NCBI GenBank assembly: GCA_023391155.1
Contig: JAEWBM010000167.1
Coordinates: 1-12,088, forward strand
DNA from: Acidobacteriota bacterium
GTDB lineage: Bacteria; Acidobacteriota; Blastocatellia; Pyrinomonadales; Pyrinomonadaceae
Length of the DNA stretch: 12,088 bases
Reading direction: 5' to 3'
Shown: piece by piece, positions 1-6,193 of the stretch
Numbering within the stretch: position 1 is the first letter of the stretch
Layout of the letters: every line of letters starts with the position of its first letter
Notes under the pieces: generated by a model
Told to the model about the DNA's origin: nothing
The model's input: the letters and a program-made list of their open reading frames with translations, nothing else
Database searches by the model: none
Program-made: the position numbers and the translations under genes

Positions 1-1804
1 TCATCAGCCCGCTCATTGCGATCACCCGCACACCCGGATCCATCTTTCGCAGGGCTCGTATCATCGCGGGCCCATCCATAAACGGCATGGAGATATCCGT
101 AAGCACGCCGGCGATCTCTGTGCGATGCTCGGCGAATGCGGCGATCCCCTCAGTACCGTCCGCGGCAGTGATAACACGATAGCCAAATCGTTCGAGGGTC
201 TCCTTCGTAACCTCACGAATATTTGCCTCATCATCCACGATCATGATCAATTCGCCTGAGCCGTGCGGGAGAGCGGGCTGCTCGGGCTGCACCTCGTCAC
301 TCGAATGATCGGCGAGCGCTGGCAGATAAATTGAGAAGGTGGAGCCTTTGCCCTGTTCGCTGTAGACGTTGATAAAACCGCCATGGCTTTTAACGATCGT
401 GATCGAGGTCGAAAGCCCAAGGCCGGTTCCCTTTCCGATATCCTTCGTCGTAAAGAAGGGGTCGAAGATCCGCTGGACGACTTCGTTGTCCATGCCATGA
501 CCGGTGTCGGTTACTGTTACCTGGACATAGGGGCCCGGCTCGGCATCGATATTCATACGAGCATAATTTTCATCGAGCAGGACATTTTTCGCCGTTACCG
601 TGAGAATCCCCCCATTGGGCATCGCATCGCGAGCGTTGATGCAGATGTTCATTAACACCTGGTGTATCTGGGTGGGATCCGCGGAGACGGGCGAGAGTTC
701 GGCTTCGATGTCATATCTTACGGAGATCGATTTCGGGATCGTTTCGCCGAGCACCTTGAAAAGATCTTTGATGATGTGCTTAAGCTGGACGGTGATACGT
801 TCGCCCTTCATTCCGCGGGCAAATGTCAGGACCTGCTGAACGAGAGCGGCGCCGCGCTCTGAGTTTTCTCGGATAACGCCCAACCAGCGGACGAGGTCCG
901 GGTCGGTCGCCTTTAGCTGCAGCATCCCGACGGCCATCAAGATGGGCGAGAGAATATTATTAAGGTCGTGCGCAATGCCGCCGGCGAGGGTACCGATCGA
1001 TTCCATTCTCTGCGCTCTGAGCAACTGCTGCTCGATCCGGCGTTGTTCGGTAACGTCGGTGTTTATGACGAGGTAGTAGTCGGGCTCGCCCCGTTCATTT
1101 CTGGCGAGTGTCCACCTGCTTTCGACATAAACCGTTGTACCGCCGCGCCCCGTGTGGCGATCTTCCAGACGCCATTCGTCGTGAGCTTTGGCCTCGGCGC
1201 GGATCTCATCGAGTTGAGGGTCGCCGTCGGAATAAAGAACGTCACCGATAGAACGGCCCAAGACCTCCGTAAGCGTTCGGCCGTAGATGCGTTCGGCCCC
1301 TTTGTTCCAAAAAAGAATGCGGAAGTTTAGGTCGCAGGCGATGATGGCATCCTGGGCGAGATCGAGTAAGGATGCTTGCTGGCGGATGCGCTCTTCCGCA
1401 TTTTTGCGTTCGGTGATCTCATACCTGATGGCGATGTATTGAAAGGGTTTACCGCGGTCATCGAGGAACGGGACTATCGTAGTATCGACCCAATAGATGC
1501 TGCCGTCCTTGGCACGGTTGCGCAGCTCGCCACGCCAGACGTGGCCGTTAGCGATGGTCGTCCAGAGCTCGCGAATGAATTCTTTCGGATGATAGCCGGA
1601 ATTGATAAGCCGGTGGTCCCGGCCGATAAGCTCGTCGCGAGAGTATTTTGATATCTCACAGAACTTGTCGTTGACGAAGGTGATCTTACCGTGGTGATCG
1701 GTGATGGCGACTATTGCCGATTCGTCGAGCGCGAACTTGAGATCCTCAAGCTCTTTAACCGCGCCCCGGCGATCGTCTTGAACCTGCTCTCCGTTTCGCC
1801 CCAT
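1..1804 (-). CDS. PAS-PAS hybrid sensor histidine kinase with C-terminal receiver domain (3' end cut by window)
   Basis: Reading the minus strand from the ATG at 1804 gives an open frame of 601 codons that runs off the window. Domains in order: PAS with PAC-like end about residues 22-135 (ends ITERKNAEERI), second PAS about 143-258 (ends TDVTEQRRIEQQ), HisKA dimerisation helix with the phosphoacceptor H279 in GGIAHDLNN, HATPase_c with N box (N386/N390 in NICINARDAM), G1 DTGHGM at 433-438 and G2 GKGTGLGLS at 457-465, then a receiver starting near 519 with acidic pair D524/D525, phosphoacceptor D570 and S598 of MSG. The conserved receiver lysine lies beyond the edge. No transmembrane segment is visible, so it is a predicted cytoplasmic sensor. 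Its ATG overlaps the stop of the upstream sigma54 activator gene (TAATG), which is the probable partner. The signal sensed is unknown. It would autophosphorylate H279 and pass phosphate to its own receiver and/or the NtrC-like regulator; no Hpt domain is visible. Confidence 0.93.
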   Translation of the reverse strand, partial: MGRNGEQVQDDRRGAVKELEDLKFALDESAIVAITDHHGKITFVNDKFCEISKYSRDELIGRDHRLINSGYHPKEFIRELWTTIANGHVWRGELRNRAKDGSIYWVDTTIVPFLDDRGKPFQYIAIRYEITERKNAEERIRQQASLLDLAQDAIIACDLNFRILFWNKGAERIYGRTLTEVLGRSIGDVLYSDGDPQLDEIRAEAKAHDEWRLEDRHTGRGGTTVYVESRWTLARNERGEPDYYLVINTDVTEQRRIEQQLLRAQRMESIGTLAGGIAHDLNNILSPILMAVGMLQLKATDPDLVRWLGVIRENSERGAALVQQVLTFARGMKGERITVQLKHIIKDLFKVLGETIPKSISVRYDIEAELSPVSADPTQIHQVLMNICINARDAMPNGGILTVTAKNVLLDENYARMNIDAEPGPYVQVTVTDTGHGMDNEVVQRIFDPFFTTKDIGKGTGLGLSTSITIVKSHGGFINVYSEQGKGSTFSIYLPALADHSSDEVQPEQPALPHGSGELIMIVDDEANIREVTKETLERFGYRVITAADGTEGIAAFAEHRTEIAGVLTDISMPFMDGPAMIRALRKMDPGVRVIAMSGLM

Positions 1805-3204
1805 TATTCGTCTTTGCCGCCCGGGTGGTAGTCGCCGGACTTTCTTAGCTTGTATCTGAGCTGATCGCGGGAAATGCCGAGCAGTTTTGCCGCGCGGGTG
1901 AGGTTGCCGCCGGTACGATCAACGGCCTGGCGGGCCAGCTCAGCCTCGACATCGTCGAGCGTTACTCCGCCTGACGGAAGGTCGATCCCGTTGGCCCCGC
2001 CCGGTGACGTGTGCCGGCCGTCAAGGAGGTCCGCGGGAAGAAACTTGGTGGTAATAACATCCGAATCTTCGAGGATCGAGGATCGCTCTATCACGTTTCG
2101 CAGCTCACGAACGTTGCCCGTCCACTCATAGCGGCGAAATATCTCCTGCACCTCCTTTGAAAGGCCTTTCAATTTTGACCCGCGACGCTTTAAGTTCGTT
2201 CGCTCGATAAAATAATCTGCGAGTTGCAGGATGTCTTCGCCGCGTTCCCTTAATGGCGGAATGTCGATCTGGATCACGGAGAGACGGAAGTAGAGATCGA
2301 GCCGAAAGGTGCCCTCCTCACCGCATTTCTTCAGGTCCTGGTTCGATGCGGCGATTATCCTCGCATCGAGCGGCAGGTCTTTTAGGCCGCCGACGCGTCG
2401 GAACAGGCCATTTTCAAGTACGCGCAACAGCTTTGACTGCACCTCAAGGGCCATCTCACCGATCTCATCGAGAAAGATAGTGCCGCCTTGGGCTTGCTCG
2501 AACAACCCCTCTTTACGCTGCTTGGCATCGGTAAAGGCGCCCTTTTCGTAACCGAAGAGTTCGGATTCGATGAGAGTTGCCGGCAATGCGGCGCAGTTGA
2601 TAGCGAGATAGGGCGCGGTCGAGCGGTCGGACGCGTAATGCAGCGCACGTGCAAAGAGGTCTTTACCGGTTCCCGTCTCGCCCTGGAGCAAGATCGAGCT
2701 TACGTCCGACTCCGCGACCTTAAGGGCAAGTTCCTTGGCTTTGACCATCGCAGGCGAATCGCCGATGATCTGGTCAAAACCAAACCGTTCGCCGCGATGT
2801 TTTGCGGTGACCCGGGCCTCACGCCGGAGGGCGTGGGTTTCGAGGGCATTGCGGACCGTGACCTGAAGCTCTTCGAGCCGAATCGGTTTGCCGATAAAAT
2901 CGTGTGCGCCGCCCCGGAGTGCTGCGAGGGTATTTGAAACATCCACATTGCCGGTCACCATGATAACCACGGTTTCGGGCCTCGCGGTTTTGATCGTCTT
3001 GAGGAGATCGAGGCCTGAGCCGTCCGGAAGGTCGATGTCGAGCAGCGCCATCACGGGCTCTTCCTCGTCGAAAAGGCCCACGGCCTCAGCGATGGAAGCC
3101 GCTGCGACCGGTGCATAGCCCCAATCGGAAAGCGCCTCACCGAGTGCCATACGAATGAAGGCCTCGTCGTCAACGACCAAGATCTTTTCGGCCTTTGCTG
3201 ACAT
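1804..3204 (-). CDS. NtrC-family sigma54-dependent response regulator
   Basis: The 466-residue protein has the full REC-AAA+-HTH layout of bacterial enhancer-binding proteins. Receiver at about 7-118: acidic pair D12/D13, phosphoacceptor D56 (LLDIDLP), T84 and K106 (GKP). AAA+ sigma54-activation domain at about 145-370: Walker A GETGTGKD at 175-182, the sigma54-contacting GAFTDA loop at 222-227 (GAFTGA in most members), Walker B with FLDEIGE at 244-250, and the arginine-rich PPLRERGEDI. A Fis-type helix-turn-helix lies at about 433-453 (NLTRAAKLLGISRDQLRYKL). By family it oligomerises when phosphorylated and uses ATP hydrolysis to open sigma54-RNA polymerase complexes. The GAFTDA variant keeps the Phe-Thr core and occurs in functional family members, as far as I recall. 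It is the first gene of an operon with the hybrid kinase and is divergent from the USP gene, a plausible target. Its own regulon cannot be read from sequence. Confidence 0.96.
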   Translation of the reverse strand: MSAKAEKILVVDDEAFIRMALGEALSDWGYAPVAAASIAEAVGLFDEEEPVMALLDIDLPDGSGLDLLKTIKTARPETVVIMVTGNVDVSNTLAALRGGAHDFIGKPIRLEELQVTVRNALETHALRREARVTAKHRGERFGFDQIIGDSPAMVKAKELALKVAESDVSSILLQGETGTGKDLFARALHYASDRSTAPYLAINCAALPATLIESELFGYEKGAFTDAKQRKEGLFEQAQGGTIFLDEIGEMALEVQSKLLRVLENGLFRRVGGLKDLPLDARIIAASNQDLKKCGEEGTFRLDLYFRLSVIQIDIPPLRERGEDILQLADYFIERTNLKRRGSKLKGLSKEVQEIFRRYEWTGNVRELRNVIERSSILEDSDVITTKFLPADLLDGRHTSPGGANGIDLPSGGVTLDDVEAELARQAVDRTGGNLTRAAKLLGISRDQLRYKLRKSGDYHPGGKDE

Positions 3205-3249
3205 TTGAATTCTCTGAGCTGGGATCGAGTATGCAGGGTCTCTGAAGTG

Positions 3250-3278
3250 TTTATATTACTATTCAACGCAGTAAACAA
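3250..3278 (-). promoter_or_regulatory. Candidate sigma70 promoter of the regulator-kinase operon
   Basis: On the minus strand TTGTTT (3278-3273) is separated by 17 nt from TATAAA (3255-3250), a near-consensus -10 with a half-matching -35. Transcription would start near 3243, about 40 nt upstream of the regulator ATG at 3204. A small dyad, TTTTC-6-GAAAA, at 3293-3308 lies just upstream and could be an operator for either direction. This is pattern matching only. Confidence 0.5.
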
Positions 3279-3312
3279 GTGCCGGTGCGAACTTTTCCGC
3301 GCAGAAAAATTT

Positions 3313-3326
3313 GGCCACATACAAGC
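3313..3326 (+). promoter_or_regulatory. Possible sigma54 (-24/-12) promoter facing the USP gene
   Basis: TTGGCCACATACAAGC (3311-3326) carries the two invariant dinucleotides of sigma54 promoters, GG at 3313-3314 and GC at 3325-3326, with the required 10-bp gap. The flanks match only partly: TGGCCA against TGGCAC and AAGC against TTGC. Transcription would start near 3338, about 43 nt before the USP ATG. A competing sigma70 reading is TAGAAT at 3355-3360 with a poor -35 TTGCAG 19 bp upstream. The neighbouring NtrC-like activator makes the sigma54 reading attractive but not proven. Confidence 0.25.
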
Positions 3327-3380
3327 GAATTGCAGAATCCGCATCCATCTGCGTTAGAATCGTTTCGGAGATTCATTGAA

Positions 3381-4355
3381 ATGAAACTGCTTATAGCCTA
3401 TGACGGTTCGCGCTGTGCCGAGGCGGCCATCGATGACCTGAACCGCGCCGGATTGCCTGAGTCGGGAGACGGCGTCGTTGTTTCCGTCGCTGAGGTGTGG
3501 CTGCCGCCCGCCGGTGAAGACGATAATATTGACACAACCGACCCTTATATTCGCAAGATGGTCCTTCGCTATCGCGAAAAGGGAGAGCAGGCTCTTGCGG
3601 AAACGCGCAGTTTCGCGGAGCGAGCAGCGGAACGTGTCAGCGACGTCTTGCCGGGTTGGACCATTCGCAAGATAGCCACCTACGGTTCACCGGCTTGGGA
3701 GATCCTTACAGCTGCAGATGAGGAAAAGCCGGATCTGATCGTGGTCGGCTCGCAGGGGCAATCGGCTGTTTCGAGATTGCTGCTGGGATCGATCTCGCAG
3801 AAGGTGCTGACGGAAGCTCACTGTTCGGTACGCGTCGCACGCGGACGCAACGACGTCGATCCCTCGCCGATACGGATAGTGGTCGGCTATGACAGTTCAC
3901 GCGGGGCCGCCGCGGCGGTCGACGCAGTGGCCGCCCGTAATTGGCCGGCGGACACCGAGGTGAAACTGCTTTCTGTCGCCGACCCGGCAAAGCCGACGGC
4001 GATAGGACGCCTCGTACCGCCGATCGCAGGGGCGGTGGAAGAGGTCAATGCAACCGAACGTGAATGGCTCGAAGAAAATGCGGGGCACGCGATCGAAAAG
4101 CTAGCCGCGGCGGGTGTAAAGGCGGAGCTGGAAATAATCACGGGGTATCCGAAAAAAGCGATCGTGGAGCACGCGGAAGAGTGGCACGCCGATACGATCT
4201 TTGTCGGAGCAAACGCGTTCGGCAGCAGGCTTGAACGGTTTTTGATCGGCAGCACGTCGTCGGCGGTGGCCGCCAGGGCTCACTGTACGGTCGAGGTGGT
4301 TCGCTTTGACGGGGCCGGATCACTTTCCGATGCAGAAGGTGGAAAAAATTCGTGA
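3381..4355 (+). CDS. Tandem universal stress protein (two USP domains)
   Basis: The chosen ATG at 3381 gives 324 residues beginning MKLLIAYDGS, the usual first strand of a USP domain, with GGAG at 3367-3370 as ribosome binding site. A 34-codon upstream extension to 3279 is open but has no family resemblance. Domain 1 is about residues 1-155 and carries an intact nucleotide-binding signature G-2X-G-9X-G-S (GSQGQSAVSRLLLGS, 123-137). Domain 2 is about 163-309, opening with IRIVVGYDSS; its equivalent loop GANAFGSRLERFLIGS (276-291) has lost the second glycine and has one extra residue, so ATP binding there is doubtful. Members of this family are soluble cytoplasmic proteins linked to stress survival; the exact role is unknown. 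It is the only plus-strand gene, divergent from the NtrC-like regulator, and its last 36 bases overlap the end of mnmE on the other strand. Confidence 0.92.
   Translation: MKLLIAYDGSRCAEAAIDDLNRAGLPESGDGVVVSVAEVWLPPAGEDDNIDTTDPYIRKMVLRYREKGEQALAETRSFAERAAERVSDVLPGWTIRKIATYGSPAWEILTAADEEKPDLIVVGSQGQSAVSRLLLGSISQKVLTEAHCSVRVARGRNDVDPSPIRIVVGYDSSRGAAAAVDAVAARNWPADTEVKLLSVADPAKPTAIGRLVPPIAGAVEEVNATEREWLEENAGHAIEKLAAAGVKAELEIITGYPKKAIVEHAEEWHADTIFVGANAFGSRLERFLIGSTSSAVAARAHCTVEVVRFDGAGSLSDAEGGKNS
4320..4355. other. Tail-to-tail overlap of USP gene and mnmE
   Basis: The last 11 codons plus stop of the plus-strand USP gene and the last codons of minus-strand mnmE share these 36 bp. Both ends are firm: mnmE must extend to its catalytic CIGK, and the USP frame has no earlier stop. 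The overlap leaves no room for a separate terminator on either side. Confidence 0.9.
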
Positions 4356-5666
4356 GAGCATATCTTCGGTAGTGGTCTCACCCGTGATCGTCCCCAAAAA
4401 ACGAAGGGCATTGTGAAGGCCGACGAGGACCAGTTCCTCGCTGGCCTTTTGCTTTAACAGGTCGATGGAACCTTCTATCTCGTCGCGCGACCGGACCAAG
4501 AGATCGTGATGGCGGGCGTCAGCGATCAGAAAACCGGCAGTGTCGATATCCGACGGGGCGAAGGGTTCCACGATCGCCTCTAACAGGCCCTCGAGCCCTT
4601 CGCCGGTCTTGGCGGAGATCGGCACGGCGATAAGGTCAAGTTCCGGTTCTATTGTGCCGGCCGCCGGTTTATCGATCTTGTTCAGTACAACTATTCGCCG
4701 GAGCCCCTCACTCGATCCGATAACGTCACGGTCCTCGGCCGTCAGCGGTTCGGATGCGTCGAGCATAACCAACACCACGTCAGCATCCGCCATCGTCCTC
4801 CGCGCCCGTTCGACACCGATGCTTTCAACCGTGTCGGTCGTTTCACGCAGGCCGGCGGTATCGATGAGTGATATGGGAATGTCGCGGAACGTGAATCGCT
4901 CATGCAATTGATCGCGGGTCGTACCCGGTATTTCCGTGACGATCGCGCGGTCGCTGCCGAGCAGGGCGTTGAATAGGCTGGATTTGCCGACATTCGGTCG
5001 GCCCACGATGGCAACGTGCAAACCTTCGCGGATAAGCCGTCCCGCGCTAAACGTGTCGGCCATTTGGCTAATATCGGCGGCGAGCTGTCCGAGGCGTTGG
5101 GCCAGAGCATCGCTTTGTGCAGGGGGAAGATCATCTTCGACAAACTCCAGGGCTGATTCAAGAATGACGATAGTATCGAGCAACTCATCCTTGATAGGCT
5201 GTAGGCGATGCGAAAGCTCACCCTTCATTTGCCGGAGCGCCTGTCGGGCTGCGGCGGTGGACCGTGCGTCTATAAGATCGCGTATAGCCTCGACCTCGGC
5301 GAGATCCATACGCCCGTTAGCCAAGGCACGGAGGCTGAATTCACCGGGGTCGGCCAGACGTGCGCCCGCGGCGAGGCATTCGTCGATGACACGACGCAGG
5401 ACGATGGGCGAACCGTGGCAGCTTATCTCGACAATATCTTCGCCGGTAAAAGAGTTGGGTGCCTTGAAATAAGTGAGGATGGCCTCGTCAATGGCGTCGC
5501 CGGCAGAGTCTTTGAGCGTTTTGAGTACGGCGGTACGAGGGTCGGGCGTGTAATCATCGCGCCAGATCAATGCCGCGATCTGCAGCGACGCGGGGCCGCT
5601 CAAACGAACCACTCCGATACCGCTGCGGCCGAGTGGGGTCGAAAGTGCGACGATGGTGTCAGGCAT
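4320..5666 (-). CDS. mnmE: tRNA uridine-5-carboxymethylaminomethyl(34) synthesis GTPase MnmE
   Basis: The 448-residue protein is close to the usual MnmE length. With MnmG it installs cmnm5/nm5 groups at the wobble uridine U34 of a set of tRNAs, using a folate one-carbon donor and potassium-stimulated GTP hydrolysis. The N-terminal folate-binding domain starts MPDTIVALSTPLGRSGIGVV and is followed by the helical domain (GEFSLRALANGRMDLAEVEA, 108-127). The inserted G domain shows G1 GRPNVGKSS (222-230, with potassium-coordinating N226), G2 PGTTRDQ (247-253), G3 DTAGLR (269-274), G4 NKID (329-332) and SAK (351-353). The C-terminus is the diagnostic CIGK with catalytic Cys445. It is the last gene of the rpmH cluster, 56 nt after jag. 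Its 3' end overlaps the convergent USP gene, so no room is left for a dedicated terminator. mnmG is not in the window. No clear Shine-Dalgarno sequence precedes its ATG. Confidence 0.98.
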   Translation of the reverse strand: MPDTIVALSTPLGRSGIGVVRLSGPASLQIAALIWRDDYTPDPRTAVLKTLKDSAGDAIDEAILTYFKAPNSFTGEDIVEISCHGSPIVLRRVIDECLAAGARLADPGEFSLRALANGRMDLAEVEAIRDLIDARSTAAARQALRQMKGELSHRLQPIKDELLDTIVILESALEFVEDDLPPAQSDALAQRLGQLAADISQMADTFSAGRLIREGLHVAIVGRPNVGKSSLFNALLGSDRAIVTEIPGTTRDQLHERFTFRDIPISLIDTAGLRETTDTVESIGVERARRTMADADVVLVMLDASEPLTAEDRDVIGSSEGLRRIVVLNKIDKPAAGTIEPELDLIAVPISAKTGEGLEGLLEAIVEPFAPSDIDTAGFLIADARHHDLLVRSRDEIEGSIDLLKQKASEELVLVGLHNALRFLGTITGETTTEDMLSRIFSTFCIGK

Positions 5667-5722
5667 TAAATGGAGTGTAGCGCGAGACGCTGCTCCCGCC
5701 CGGCCGACGGTATCAGCCGATG

Positions 5723-6172
5723 CTATTTCAGATGGACCTGAAGCCTGCGGTCACGGCCGGCACCGACCGACTCGGTCGCGAGGTCCTCTTCCTGCTGGAG
5801 AGTCAGATGGATGATACGGCGTTCGGTCGAATTGAGCACGCCGAAGGTAAACGGACGCCCGCTTTTGCGAACCTGCTCGGCGGCGAAGCGTGCCATCGCC
5901 TGCAGTTCGGATTTACGCGTCTGCCTGAAACCGTCAGCGTCACAGATGAACCGATGCTCGCGTTCGAGGTCCCGGCCATGGACCTGGAAAAGGATCGTCT
6001 CGAATGCGTCGAGCATCTCGCCGTTTTCAATAAGCGCGAGGCCAACATCGCCGCCGCTGAGATTGAGCAGACAGCCTTCGCTGATCCAACGCGATGTCAC
6101 CTCGAGGTCAAATCCGAGGTCGCCGATGATCTCGGTCAAAAACTTTTCTGCTTCCTGACAGGTTTCGTTCAT
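5723..6172 (-). CDS. jag: Jag/KhpB-like RNA-binding protein with KH and R3H domains
   Basis: The 149-residue protein sits between yidC and mnmE, the standard place of jag (SpoIIIJ-associated; KhpB/EloR in streptococci). A KH-like domain spans about residues 15-80 (GGDVGLALIENGEMLDAFE). The R3H domain spans about 85-147 and contains the conserved core GRPFTFGVLNSTERRIIHL followed by the ATES motif. The N-terminal Jag_N domain found in longer homologues is absent, so this is a short form. The KH signature loop GXXG (typically GRRG) reads IENG here, so canonical nucleic-acid gripping by KH is doubtful and the R3H domain may do the RNA binding. In characterised Gram-positives the protein influences cell-wall elongation and binds RNA; its role in this lineage is unknown. 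It starts 21 nt after yidC with a strong GAGGT ribosome binding site. Confidence 0.9.
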   Translation of the reverse strand: MNETCQEAEKFLTEIIGDLGFDLEVTSRWISEGCLLNLSGGDVGLALIENGEMLDAFETILFQVHGRDLEREHRFICDADGFRQTRKSELQAMARFAAEQVRKSGRPFTFGVLNSTERRIIHLTLQQEEDLATESVGAGRDRRLQVHLK

Positions 6173-6179
6173 AACAATT

Positions 6180-6184
6180 ACCTC
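6180..6184 (-). promoter_or_regulatory. Ribosome binding site of jag
   Basis: GAGGT on the minus strand (6184-6180) lies 7 nt before the jag ATG at 6172. It is the clearest Shine-Dalgarno sequence of the cluster and fixes the start of the short jag form. Confidence 0.75.
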
Positions 6185-6193
6185 GATATGTGA

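Noticed and set aside
968..1330. 120-codon plus-strand open frame
   Set aside because: It is antisense to the PAS and HisKA parts of the hybrid kinase, whose frame is continuous and richly conserved.
3279..3380. 34-codon N-terminal extension of the USP gene
   Set aside because: The USP fold begins exactly at the ATG at 3381, which has a GGAG upstream; the extension covers the promoter region and has no family resemblance.
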